The notes under the pieces were generated by a model. It had not been told where the DNA came from, searched no databases, and saw nothing but the letters and a program-made list of their open reading frames with translations. Positions 38,901-53,900 of a stretch of DNA of 64,000 bases are shown here, piece by piece (within the stretch, counting starts at the first letter, position 1; every line of letters begins with the position of its first letter). Made by a program: the position numbers and the translations under genes. Origin of the DNA: Coturnix japonica (lineage: Eukaryota; Chordata; Aves; Galliformes; Phasianidae); NCBI RefSeq assembly GCF_001577835.2, contig NC_029516.1, positions 93,454,124 to 93,518,123 of the forward strand, given 5' to 3'.

Positions 38901-41900
38901 AGGTCCCTCCCAACCCAAGTCATGCTATGATTCTGTGATGAGGGAAATCTTTCTCTCAAAACATTGTGTTGTTAATTCCCTGGACTACCCTATTTCTGCC
39001 TTTCTGTCATCACGATAAACAGCTTTGCAACATACAGTGATGTTCAAGCACAAGACTAAGAAATTATATCTCAGTATCTTTGTAGGAACATCAATAGATG
39101 TATCAATAACATCTATACAGGAACACTGAAAAAAACATTTTTAATGAAGCAGCTTTCAAAACCGTTTCTCTCTTGTGTCAGGGCAAGTTTAGGTTGGATA
39201 TTAGGAAACACTTCTTTACAGAAAGGGTAGTTAAACACTGGAATAGGCTCCCCAGGGAGGTGGTTGAATTGCCATCCCTGGATGTGTTTAAGAGCCATTT
39301 GGATGTGGTGCTCAGGGATATGATTTGACAGAGGGTTGTTAGAGTTAGGGTGCTATGGTTAGGCTGTGGTTGGACTTGATGATCTTCAAGAACTCTTCCA
39401 ACCTGGGTAATTCTATGATTCCATGTTTCTTAGCTAGAAAAACTGGCAACGTACTATAACTGATCAACCAAGAGTCTTCTCAACACAGTGGTAAAAGCAA
39501 CACGGACAACTTTTATGTTTCAAAAACTTAAAATATTTTAAAATAAATATTAAAATACATGTTTGATTTTGTTTTTAACATAGTCACATAGAGGGGGAAA
39601 AAAAAAAAATCAATTTAGCATGAAAAAAATATAGAAACAATGGATAAATTCCAGATCACATATCTTCATGTTCCAGAATCTTTGCATACATAGAGAAAAA
39701 AAAATACATCGCTACTAAATAGCATTTCCCGGTTTTGTTTCAATTTTTTTTCTGCTATGTATTTCAACTTCCCTTGAGCGTCAAATGGGAAGTTACTGGG
39801 GAAAAAAAATAAATACACATTTCTGTTCATGTACGCATGTATATCTATTTTATAGGCAAAATCTTTTTTTTTTTTCCCTCCTTTTCAAAGCCTGAAAATC
39901 ATCAAAACTCTCACAAATATAATTTTTACTAACCTTTGACATCTAAATGAAGCTCTTCAGTAAAGAAGGTTTTAGTATCTTTATTTGGAACTTCTGAAGT
40001 CAGCCCAGAAAAGACAGGGTTTTCAGGCATAAGCCTGAACAAGTGATAAAGCAGTTTGTTCAAGCTTTTTGTTCTTCGAAGGTATTGGGAATAGAGAACT
40101 CGCAGCTGATGATGTTTGCACAAAGAAACAAACAACAACAATAAGATAAACAACAAAATCAAAAATAGGAATAAAACGCTTACTCTGCAAGTAATACGAA
40201 TATGTTTCTACATGGAGGAAAAGCCATTCTGATATTCAGGATGAGTATTTAGAAGAGTAATTTAGTTCTTAGTAACATTTTTAGTTACTTGAAGATCATA
40301 AAATGTCACAAGCTTGTTTAAAGCCAGAAAAAAAAACCCAAAAAACAACCAAACCTATATCAATGAATTTTAAAATTTATTACTCTAACATTGCCATCCC
40401 CAACAGACATCTAGACCTACTAATGCTTTTGGAACAGAATCCCACTAAGTCCAAAGGAAGTAGGACAACATACAATTAAGAGACCAAATAAAATCTCAAT
40501 ACCCAAATCAAGTAAGCACACTTAAAAAAAAAAAAAAAACAAAAACAAAAACAAAAAAAAAAAAAAAAAAAAAAAACTGAAATGAAAGAAACTGAGCATA
40601 TACCTGAGAAGAAGCTGCTTTGAAGAAAGTTAACGTCAACTTCCAAGTGAGAAGATATCCTAGAACAAGGCAGAACTCATCGCTCAGGGGTTGAATAACT
40701 GCAAACTCCCCAACTGGAATGCATTCTAGGATGTTTTCTAGCAAGAGTTCTTGAGTGGCAAGGACAGACATAAGAGCTGCTGGAGGTGATCTATGGAAAA
40801 AACATTATCTGGCATAGTAAACTGAAAACTTCAGCAGAGTGTTATCTTAATTTATTTTCACGACCTTCCTAGCATCCTTTAAATAAAGCAACGTATGTAG
40901 AACACATAAGGGGTCTTTCATTACAAGAAAACTCATTTTCAAATTCACATACCACTGCTACATCTTAGTAGTTCTTTCTCCTGTAAGTAATAGTTAGTCC
41001 CTCACCATCTCAGAAGAAGGATATAAACTGACTGCTTTCCACATTCTGAAAGGATGAATTTGGTTTATGGCTGAGCTGACTTAAACTCCATCATGGAATG
41101 CTTAAATATTTTTCTTTACTCAAGTCACACCAACAATGGAGCAACTAATGTGATGGGTGTGGGTTTTGACAATGGATTAAAGCACCTTTTGCAGCTCAGT
41201 TCTAAAACATGTTATTAATCATTGCACTGTGGTAAATAATATCAATTACCCTATTCCATATTTGAATTGTTGACTTCTTCAGATTCAATCTATATAAAAC
41301 ATCTCCAATTTTGGACATCTTTAATTTGTTACGTGGATAAATCTATCTAAAAGGAATAACTACGGAATTTGAAGCTACTAGTACAGCTAGAAATATTCTC
41401 AATACAACAATCAAGTTTAAACATCTCTTGAGATTATACAATAGAACATATATGGTCCATTTACTTTAGTAACAGGATCCAGAAAGCAATTATAAATATT
41501 GCTTCCAGTTTTAGTAAAAATATAGATGTAATCAACTATATTGTAGATTTTCAATATTTATACCCCATATTGTCATAAGCATGTCATTTTTTCCATTTTA
41601 ACAGCTTCTGAAAGGCAACTATAGTGCTGCAGTTCTCAACTCTTTAACAAATAACAACAGTGAAAACAGTATTAAAAAGAAAAAAACACGAAGAAAAAAC
41701 ACATACAATGCTAATTCCTCCTCTTCATCACCATAGGACTTGAGATCTTCATCATCAAATTTAGGCAATTCAGGCATTAACCTATAGAAAAATGGAAAAG
41801 AAATCAGATTTAATTTCAGTTATTTTTAACATATTCAATGCATAGCTTTTTAATTATCAAAGTCAATACTATTGACAATGAGTAAAAATCAAGCAATTTC

Positions 41901-44900
41901 TTTTTAATAACATCATAAAATCTTTAAGTCATGTCATCCAGCGTTGGTTCCTGAATGTCAATAGCTAAAGGGCACGTAAGCCTTACTAAAAGAAACATCT
42001 CCATCTCGGAACAAAGCTCTTACAACTTAATGTCTTGGAATAATGGCCTCCAGTTGTTTTGCTGTCTGTATTTTGAACAGTCAAAGGCACATAGCAATCT
42101 TTAAATTCTACATTCACTCACTCTTTTTGTATTAGAGATATCAAAGAAAGTTCACAAGAACACAACATAACACATTTTTCTTTACTTTCTTCATTTTCTT
42201 ATCTAAATTAGTGAAAATAAGAAGGTCAGACTATTTAATGATACTGTGGTATCCAAATCAAACCTGGAATGCTTCAGTTTACATTTTGGAATTTTAAGAG
42301 TACTGAAGCAAGTGCTAAAAATAAATAACTTTACAGTTGCAACAATACATATTTAACCATAGCGTAGAAAATAACATTTATTTTCATGTAATGCAGTAAA
42401 ACTTCTTTGTATCTATTTAGTTTACTTTGACAATTAAGCTTAGCATTTGTGGCTTACATCACATGTCTACAAGTTGTCAGTTAAGCATTTTTTGTCCCCA
42501 TAGTGGCATATCAATTTGCTAAACATTTAAGTACTCGTTCCAGATCATATTTTAAATATAAATAAACAAGGGAGAAGGAAGTAAAGAGAGTGAGACTTTT
42601 GTTGACTTACTTGTACAACATGTGGTAGACTGAAACCTGTACAGATCTAGCCCGGAAAAGCAGCAACGGAGATAATGTATTTAACAGAGTCTGTAGGTTA
42701 TCTGGAAGATTGGTTTTCTGGCCTGCAACAAACTTTGCTGGTAGTTTATGGTTTAATAACTGGTCCTTCGAGATGTAAGTTAGAGCTTCACCCAAAGACG
42801 TTACTACAGAGTTCTGAAAAGAGCCTTCAGCTGCAGTTTTTGTTTCTCCTGTATAAAAAGGAGACAGGTAAGCTGCAATGCACGGTGTATGGATACTATG
42901 ATAAACAAGCATAACTAGAAACAACTCAGACTGCATTTATAAGAATCTACCCTAAAATCAACACAATACAACTACTTTACTAACTAGCATACATTGAAAA
43001 ATACAATTTTACTTCTATAAACGTGATACTATTTAAGAATATGTTCTACTTCAGAATAGCCTGATTATGTACTACCACCGGCTTCCTTTCCAGTTACCAT
43101 ATACTCACCTGTGACTTTCACAAACAGAGGTAACAGCAAATTGTGAATTCCTTCAGAAAAGAATTCTTTCCACTCACTGACCAAGTTCACTGGAAGGTTT
43201 TCAGTAGTCTTAGGAGCTGCGGGTTCAAAGTAAGCACTGAGGGCAGATGCCAGGTCACAGCTGACACACGCAAAAATTTGCACAAGTGGGACATGGTAGA
43301 GTGAATGGTTTTCTGATGTTGTCTAGGAAGAAAAGAAAATAATAAGAGGAAGATTTCATAATAATAACATTTGGTTTAAAGTTGTTGTCTTACATTCCTT
43401 CCCTATAGCCCGAAGTACTATTTCACAGAAGACTCAATTGCAAAGACTATATTAAAACTATTTTAAAAGCTTGAAAATGTAATCTGTATTTTAATAAGAC
43501 ATGCTGAAATGAAATTCTAAGTCTCACCAAAGTTTATAATTCCAGACTGCTTCTCTTACATGGCGTTCTTTATAATTATAGTCTAAAACTGCCACCAAGT
43601 GGGCTCAAAAAGAAATGCATACATCTGTAGCTTTTACACTGTACTTGTGCAGCCAAGTGAGCCAAAGATGCAATGTGAAACCATCTTACTTTTCCAAACA
43701 TTACACTGTACCTACACCATGCCTACATTTCCAAATGGCAGGAAAGAAAACGTATAAGAATGTAGCTGTTTCCCAGTCTAATTTTGAAATTCCTCCTTCC
43801 TTGCTCCCCATCTCCTGCCTAAATTAACCTATTATGTTCCAAGAGCATTAAAAAGATTACATTATAAATGACGATGTAATGGTTAGTAATAGACTCTTTC
43901 ATATTACCTCCAACCAAGCCAGCATGGAGCACATGATAAAGTCCCATTCATTATCAGCCAAAGGAGTTGTGGAATACTTCAGCAATAAGGGAAAGTAGCG
44001 CATCATCTCTATATTGAAACCAAGCAACTGAGCACTTGTTTCTTTCAGATTGCTGAAATAAAAATACAACTAAAGCTTACATACTGTCATGTTGTTACTG
44101 CAAGTATTAAGTTTCACTGCCTTTGCTTCTCTACACAGGACACATTAGGGCAGAGAACCTCATACAAAACTATGTGCTTTAAACACTTGGTCTTTCAAAA
44201 CAAGAATCCTACATTAACTTCAAAAAAGTCAGTCAATAGGTACAAAACAGAACAGAAGTACTTGCTCATTTGTATGTTCTTTTAACAGATTCCTGTAACT
44301 GTAAGCAACAAAATGTAGCAATTTCAACAAAAATCAGTGCAAGAAAAATAGCTTTCTTTTGTAATTAATAACTTACTTAAAATATAAGCCCTCAATAGTC
44401 CCAGTGTTGTAAATTATTTACAAAAGGTGTTGCCTGGATTAATCTCACTACTCAAACAAATACTGGTACATTTTAACTCTCTGTTGGAAGTTTAGCTCTC
44501 CAAATTTCAGTGTCAGGTCCAGAAAACTTTGATACCAAACTTAAGTGTCTTTCTCCTATCTTAAGCAATCACAGTTTTGAACTGAACATTCAGCTACACC
44601 TACAAAACTGGTCAGTCCTGTATGCTATGGAAACAACCTAAAAATGCTCCTAATTTTCCAGCTTAGTTTAAAGAATTACTGTCAGGTTGACTTTCTTACA
44701 TATGCTTACCTTCAGGTAATTCCCTTCTGTATGACTTATTAGATACTTACGCAAAGCTATCTAAAACTGCAAGATGCAGTTCAACAAAAACTTAAAAATA
44801 TAGTACTAAAATGGTGGATGATGGCTTTATTATTTTCTTGGTTCTGTTTGAGTTCACAACTACCCTGTATTTTTAAACTCTTTAGAAACTGGGGAAAAGA

Positions 44901-47900
44901 AACAATGAAATTATCTCAAAGTTGCACCCACCAGCTAAAGAGGAAGCTGTCCTCATTATCATTTTTCCAAGACATTATGATTTTTAGTACTCCAGGTAAG
45001 AGGTGATCGCAACCAAAACTTTTGTCATTCAAGCAGGAATTCAAAATGGAGAGGCAACCAAAAGCTCCTACAACAGAATAAAAATGTTATCTCTCAGGAG
45101 GCATTAATTATCAAAGAAGGACAAACATTAGAAAGTGCATTGATTGGACACTTAATATCATAACAGAGTTTGGACAGCAGCTAAGCTATTTTCTTTTAAC
45201 ACTTAATCTGTAGATGCCATTATTAAATTACAAGTACTACAACTAACCTAAATGCTCAAACCAAGAACCAAAAAACTCCTGTAAGATTCACAACAAACTA
45301 ATCCTGAAGAACAAGCATTATAGGAATGGTAACAGTAGAAGCATTCTCTTCAATTGCTGCATGAAACTTACACTGAAGATTTCCATACTTCAAGGACATT
45401 CATTTGAATGAGCTTATCTAAAAACATCTGAGGACAATCATTTTTTTCTACAGGACATTCAAAGCAATTATAACACATCTTAATCACCACGTTAAGTAAT
45501 TTCTCAAAAGCTGTTAGAGATGCATGTACAGCAGTTCTTATTCAGCACATGACGCAGCATTCACTATATGAATTACTCAAAAAACTATATATGAGCTTCA
45601 AAGGATTTCTCACTGAAACCAGTAACAACGCTACCAGTAAACAAGAGAAGTATTTTGCATGCTATGTAAAGCCTAAACCATGAAATGAAAACTCCAATGT
45701 TTGCAAAAGTGTCCAAATCAGATAGAGCAAGCAAGAAGGCTGTATCAAAATTCTTTTCTCTGATACTGTTAATCTTTAATTTCTAATTTTGGACCACACA
45801 TGTATTGCTGTACTTCCTTAAAAAGACAGAAAACCACAAGGCCCAACAGTATAGAAGAAATAAGCAAACTGCAGACACACTAATTTCTAGTAAAATCGAT
45901 ATGACTATAGTTAATTCATACAAAAGCAAATATTATTATAAAATAATGTTCTTCAATTATAGTGAAGTGCGCTGAGGTAGAAAACCATACTGACCATCAG
46001 TACTGGAGAGTTCTGTCTGTGTACATGTCATAAGTTTGGCCACGCAGTGAAAAACAAGTTCTCTCTTTTCTTCCTCAATTAAAAAGGGTGATAGGCACTG
46101 AAGTGTATGCAATCTGCCCTCTGTTAATGGCAGAAACCTATTCAAACAAGCAGAACATCAAAAATAAACTCAATACTTTAACTAGTAAACAAATGATAAC
46201 TGATTCGTATTGATATAGATGCCACTTAATATCCTGGAATGTAACTAATACCACACACTACATACAATGTCTCATTTTTACACATCACATACATATACGA
46301 CCAAATGTTCAGTCTTCAGATGCTGATCATCAGAATTACTATCATTTAACATCAATATTTGCAATGCAGATTTTGCTTAAGAGATTAAAGGCAACAGTAT
46401 TTAAGATACCCTTCGCTTGTCTTAAAAAGCTTTTTCATCTCACAGGATACAGTGTTTTCTCCACGAATCACTTTGGCCAAGGTTAAGGACCAGAGTCTTC
46501 CATGTTCCTCTGATCTTCAAAAGAAGGAAACAGACCCTGGTTAAAATATACTACACATAAACAGTTTGCAACACAAGCATGTAAATGAAATATGAATCAC
46601 AGAATCACAGAGTTGTTGGGGTTGGAAAGGGCCTCTAGAGATCATTGAGTCCAACCCCTGTGAGTGAATATACAGAAGGAAATACTACAGCATTTAAAAG
46701 AATTGCTTAACAGTTAATTCTCTACACACTGCAAAGTATAAAGACAGAGCTAAGGGCTGTACTGTGATTGAGGTTTTTCTTCTTACATACCTATCAAATA
46801 TTGTTTGCTGAAGGTTAGCTGTATTACTGAGAGCACTGAACTTCTCAAATGTGATATGCATTTCTTCTAACATATGAAGATATTCCAGGAGCAGAAAAGG
46901 AGGATTCTCCAGTTCTTCAATCCACTTTAATGAATACAACAGTTCTGCAACTAATTAAACAACAAAAGCAACTGCTGAATATATTCAGTAGATAAGTAAG
47001 AAATCTGTTTTTTGTTATTGCTGTTGGATTGTTTTAATATTTTTGTAATGCATTACGATAACAGTGTTTATACACAATCTCAGACCCTTCAGAGCACAAA
47101 CTGCGTTATCTGCCATTACATCATAAAACACAAAAGAAGAAAAAGCAAGAATAAACTATACCACAGATGTACAGGAAGTTTTAAATGAAATCAAGCACAA
47201 CAAGAACTTTACATCCTCTCCATAACTTTTTTTTTTTTAATATACATTTCTTGCAGACAAGGCAATCAAGATCTAAATCTAGACCCCAAACAAAAATACA
47301 ACTAAATAGATAGCTAGCATGTGGTTTGTTGTTGTTATTTTCTTAAATTGGCTTATAACAACCTACACTGAACAATTACACTTTTCTTCTGATCTTACAT
47401 TTTTTTAAAGCAAAGGAAATGAAATTTCATCAAGCAGAATTCAGAAACACTAAAGGCTTTTATTTGATGGCATGGATACACTGACTGTTGCCCACTCATT
47501 CCAATGCACCATACGTGCTTTGGCAAGAAATAACTTTGAGATTCACTGTAAATCCAATCTTCTCTAAAATTCAAGTTCTGTTGAGATAGCATGTTTATGA
47601 AGCAAAAGGTCCTGAAAGCGTAAGTACACACTCATACTTTTAAAGGAAACCTAACACAAGCATATGTATATGCATGTGTACATGTGTGTATATATTTATA
47701 CACACACACATATATGTTTACATGTTTCTGATACTCATATGCCAAACTTTAATTATTCAATTCTAAATCAACCTGAATTGACAATTAGAACTACTACAAA
47801 GTCAAATTCCTTTAAGTTTTACCACTGTAACTTACTTATATTGTCAATTTTCTTTCTTTCAGCATCCTCATTTCCCTTCACCATATCATTTTCCAGTACA

Positions 47901-50900
47901 AGTAGCACCATTTTACTTAATAAGGCTGAAGTACACAGATGTCCTGGAAGCTTAGTTGTGCCACATAGCTTAACACATGATCCCAGATGTTCACAATTCA
48001 TACTTAGCCTTCCTTCCAAAAGAGGTTTGTGCATCCACTATAATACATGCATAAAAAAAGTTTATGAACAAATGATTGAGATCTTAATGATACACAGAAG
48101 ATGAATGTTTAATGTTAAAAATTCACAACAATTAAAAAATAACCATGGAAGATAAAAATTTACACCAAGAGCATAATACTGAGGATCACCCTCTCAGGTA
48201 TATAAGAAATAAATCCACAGCAGTTCCTTGAGACTGCAGTATTGCATCAGAGATAAACACAACTTTAGAACACTATACAGCTTACAAAAAATAGTAGGGT
48301 TACTAAAGAGTTGGACAGAAAATTATTTCTCTCTCTCAATCTAGTCATACCAGCATTTTGTTTACGATCAGCACATCAAGTTACCCTGCAGAAATTAGTG
48401 TCTCACAAGAAATAATCTTATAGTTTACTTATAGAATATCTTCAGAAGATATATTCTGTCAGACAAAATTTCAAAGTTGGAAAGTAATTTGCCAATGTAT
48501 CACGATGAAAAGTATTTTGTAGATGTTGCTTGCCTCCAGCAGTACTGATGGGGCCATAAGCATACAGATTTTGTCCTACAGAAGGAATAGAGGCCAAAAA
48601 GAACTACAGAACACGTGCTGATATATATAATCATACCAGAAGTGTCATGCAATTGGAGACAGGCAAGGTTAAGTACAGTGTGAAAGTCAATTATCATTTT
48701 CATACCTCAGCAGAAAGTGACTCACGCAGTGTCTCCCATTCTGTTCTATTGGGCATAACGTGCTCAACATAAGACCCCACCAGACATCCAGACTGTCTGT
48801 CAGCTTCCAGAAGTGTAGACAATAAATCACTGACTGCAGAGATCAAAACCTGAAGGCTGAGAAAAATAAAGAAATGCTATCAACAAGTTTGGCACTATAT
48901 ACTGCAAAATCTTTAAATAACAGACAATACTATTTACGTGCAATGTTTTAATTAAGTTTTTAAGCCATAGTTCCCACCTCTGACAGGCTTAAAAAACTCT
49001 AAGTAATGCAGATGCCAAGTAAATATGGAATTACATAGGTTTGGTTTTTTTTGGGGGGAACAACATGCTATGATGTAGACATGCACATCACAATTACCTT
49101 TTGACATCCAAAGAGGAAGACTGAATCTGATTCTTGATCCACAGTGCAGATTTATGCAAAAAGGTGCTCTGATTCTGCATACTCCGAAGATGGCGGACAA
49201 GTGAATTTACACCAGATATCCATGTGTGCTTTAACTTGCATACAAGCAAATCTATTTTAAAAATTATAAAAAGTTGCATCTTAAAGCAATGATCACATGG
49301 CTAATGGTGCTAGAGCAAGTAGAGAATTCTACATTAATACACATGATCACTGTCATGGGCAAATATGTAAACTTCTAGCTGTGGAACAATTTTAAATTAA
49401 CTCATACACAAGTAATATTTTATCTGAGGTTAAGAGTGTGTTTTTTCCACCCTTGTGGCTGATAATCCATCTCACAACAATAGAAAGCCAGACATGGTCC
49501 GAAATAATTTTTTTTTTCAGATCACCTGTTAAATGTGTAGCATCCTGCCTCTGAGCGCACAGTTGGAAAATGGTAAGCAGCAAGTCTTCTGAGGATGGCA
49601 TTAGTAAACATCCTTTAACTGAACTGAAAAAGCTTGAGGCTACGTCACAGATAAAAGACACTGATGGTTCGGTATTTCCAGCTTCTGAAAGATCCTTAGC
49701 TTTAGACAGAGCTCCTTGAAGTTTATCAATAATCCTTTCAACATAAGTTTCACCAATCAAAGATTCTATTAGGAATAGGAAAAGAACAATGAACTTTGAT
49801 AACTTGACAAACGACATCTCAAAGACATGATATCAACATGCACCTACATGCTTTTTATTTAATAATATGGCATGCAAAAATCAAGTGCAAAGCAGTTTCA
49901 GTCTTATGCATAGCTAAATTCTCATCCTTATTCAATAACCATATTGGATCATGTAGCCAAGTATCCATATAGTCAAATATCCTTTCTCTATCTAAACCAG
50001 CTTAGATAAAAGACATATGATCAGAGCAAACGCAAGGTGATACTTTAACTCTTCCCTGTCTTCCTAATTTCTGGCAACTCATTGAGAGCTAGAGATTCCA
50101 CCCGGACGTTGGATATAATTAACCCAGCCAAATCTATCTTCTATGAATGCCAGGTCCTTTCTGGCTGAATCTATGTAGGCTACTTCCATTTATACTCAAA
50201 CTCCACAGCATAGTGTTGCACTGAGTTCCAATAATTATTAGCTGTATGAAGCAGCATACATATGTCTTTCCTCAGGCTTTAAACGCAGAAACAACAGGTT
50301 CTTCTCTTTTAAAAAATAATGAAAAGATCCTTTCCATTTGCATTTTTGATATGAATTATGGACTTTATGGCCCTTTATCAAAAACAAACCCCTTTGTAAG
50401 CTGAAGAGTTCTCATTTGCTTGATTCTAAACAGAAACCATCACTTTTGCCTAACAAATTCTTTGGATATTTTCTGATTTTATTGCAACTTTTAAAAGTAA
50501 AATAAATTAAATAATTAAAAAAAAAACAAAAAACATTTAAGTGACCAAAACCACAGACTAATCAAGATATTGACATCCTAGTGCTAACAATGACATTCAT
50601 TGGTCCTCAGTTTTTCCTCAGAGCAGTTCCTACTTCCTGAATTTTAAGTTAATTGTGACTTTCTCTCTTCAATGAAGTTCTCCCTTTTTATATTCTACTT
50701 TTTATAAGTCACAAACATCAGGTTGTTGTTTTTTTGTTTTTTCATACTGCTACAAATCCCTGCATTTTAGCTTAGATTAATCTGAATAATTTATTAGAAA
50801 TAATTACCACCCTTTCACAATTCATCCTTATTTCCTTTTAATTCCTATCACTTATTGACCCATGAAAAGCCTTTCCTTTTGCTTCATGATAGTTTACCTT

Positions 50901-53900
50901 GAGAAATTCAGAAGAGAGAACACATCAAAAATCTTTTTGAAAGTCATACACTCTACTTTATCAGTAAACCTGAAGGTTCTTGACTTTCATCCAACGCGCA
51001 GTAAAACAGGTCACACAGCACCCAACACTAAATGAATGCTTTGAGCTCACCAGTACCTTCAAGTTCTACAAGTAAAAAAACAGCCAGCTCACTGAGAAAT
51101 CAGCCCTAGGACACCACTGAACCATAAGGAATCAAGTTAAAGTTTCTGTCTGGAGAGAGGCAGGAGTTCTCCTGATGCTCCTCTACACTTAAACTTCCAG
51201 AATTCTGGCAACAAAAACCAAGTTTAAGTGCAGTATTTCCAATTCACAAACTCCAAAGATGAAATATGTTTACCATTTTTAACGTGTTGAGACAACACCA
51301 AACTCAAGATGGTCCATTTTTCTGAAGAAGATGATTCTGGTGAGGTTGCTATTGGTTTTAAATCCAGGTGACACAGATCATCTGCCAGCATTACAAGTCT
51401 TTCCCCAAGCATATCTCCTTTCAGCCACTCAGAGATTAATGAAAGCTTTGCTGTGCTAGAACATGCCTGAATGACAAAAAGAAAATAATTGTAATTATCT
51501 TTTGAAGTTATTATCCTCTTTTATGTAGTATAAGATTAATATGCAGAAACCACAAATCAAACCTACACAAGCACAGAAGGAATCCTACTGTGTCAGAAAC
51601 GAGTCCCTAAGTAAATATGTCTGTGATTGTCCCCCTAGTTTCCTTTTTGGCTAAAGACAAGACAGCAATTTACTGCTAGGGCAGGCTTCTACGTCAGAGT
51701 GAAGCAAGACACCTTCTAACATGCGTATTTTCAAAGTAAACATGAACTTTGTGGTAATAAACAGAGAAAGATAACACAAGCATTGGTGATTATCTGAAAA
51801 TAATCAGTCTAACACCCAGCTCCGTTTTCTCTAGCTTTGAAGGGATGACTGGAAATGAATGAGCCCTCTGGCTCAAAGGGCAAGTTGATAAAAAAACAGA
51901 AGGGACAAAGATGCATGGAGGTTTTGTGTGCATGTGTGTGGGTATTTTTTTGTGGCTGTTGTCGTGGCTTTGTTCCTCTTCTCTGTTTTTTAAATTATAA
52001 TTTCCAGGACTAGCCCTAGATTTAAATGGGGTTAAAACAAACACTTTGAAAGTACTGCTGCATCACTTTACCATTACTTTGGAAAACAAAGTAAGAAAAA
52101 GGGGTCTGACACATGTAAATCTCAAAGATAAAACCAAAGAAACAATAAAAACTAAGCAAAACAACAACAAAACAAGTCTAAAGAAGTACCTTCTGAATTA
52201 TCTGGAGAAAAACAATCCATTTCAGATCCATCTAGAAGAAAAACAAAATTCCAGAAAATTCAACAGAAAGCATTTACTGAAATAGAAGTATTTGATATCT
52301 TTTTAACTGTTAGTTGCAAAATTTGATTTTCTGCAAGTGATAAAGACAAGTCGTTAAGTTTCAGTTAACAAAGTTATTTATCAGTTATTTTGCCTCCGAA
52401 GTCTCTCTCTAGTACCTAGACCAATAAAGGTCTGTATTTAAAAGGCCTCCCATGACTAAGCATAAAAGCACCCTGTATGAAGAAGAATAGAGAGCTTCTG
52501 ATGTTACCTCTACTTATATATGTAAATATATATGTAAACAATTTAAAAAATATATTTAAATTAAAATATAACTCCAACACTGTAATGTCAACCTTTTCTA
52601 GCTCAACTTATATTCGGTTGAACAACTTCACGTACAACATAATTCATCCTACATCCCCAAAATGTAAAGATTAAACAGACACATTCAATAAAAAATAGTA
52701 ATTTCAATAAAATCTAGTGAGAAAACACACAAAACATACCTTCGTTAAATCATCAAGAATGACTTTCCTTTCATCATTACCATTGCAACAGTTAAGCACA
52801 CTGTACAAAATATCAACCAGAAAATGCATGTCTTTCCTCCAGTCTTCTTTAAGCCAAGTTATTAAATTCATATTCAGAAACTGTACAGATGGATTCTCAT
52901 AATGAACTTTTATGTCTTCTTGGGATTCAGCAGGAGGACAACTTGTGTTGCTTCCCTGCTCTAAAAGTACTTGAAAAACTCTGTTTGAAGAGAAAGAGTT
53001 GAGGAGGGCAGAAAGGAATTTCAAATGCCGCTCTGACTTCTGTTCATTGACATACACAATACTCAGCTCAGCTAGTTTGCAGACTAGATTTTCTAGAGGT
53101 TCTTTCCGTAGAATTGAACTATGCTGTAGGTCAGCTTGTATTTCAGAGTCACTATTACTCCTCACTTCTGTGATCTTTCCATTCTCCGTGTTCCTTTCAG
53201 ATTCATCCTCATCTGAAAATTTTACTTTTAGAGATTTTCTATTGCTCGGTTTTGTAGCAGTCTTTGGATTCTGAAGAACTTCCAGCATATCAGATATGGC
53301 AAACAAAGTCTTCTCATCGGCCTCCAATTTATCAACATGAAGCATACACATTTTTAAAAGACGGTCCCAAAAATTTGACAATAGTTTCTGGAAAACTTCA
53401 TTTGTATTATCATCACTGGAAAGTTCAGCTTTAGCTTCCCATGAGCTCAGTGTTTCTGCTAGTTGATAAAATAGTGGTCCATTTTGTAACCTGGGCTCCT
53501 GAAGTACAGCATCAGTTAGAGGAATTAGCTATAAAAAATAAAAAATAAATAAAATAAATTGACCCAAGTAGAAAAGCTTTTTGTTGTTCCTAATACCAGG
53601 AAGTTCTATCATATTGAAAAACATTCAGGAAAACAAGACCAAAAACCTCAGAACTATTAAAGCTGAATTTAGAGCAAGGAAAATATTGAATGACTTTAGT
53701 AACATTACTTTTCTCCATAAAATCTAGGAAGACTTTCAATAGAGACATAAATCCTCACAGAAGTTGATGATTTTATTCAACTTTGAACTATTACGTGCAC
53801 GTCAAATAACACAAGGTAGTTTTAACAAATACCTGGTCATATATGAGCATTTGATGCACTTGTCTTTGCTCATCTTCATCTATTTTCTGTAGTATGGCAA

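Noticed and set aside
40508-40771. 87-codon minus-strand frame as a separate gene
   Set aside because: It is LTN1 exon 25 read through its donor into the T-rich intron tract.
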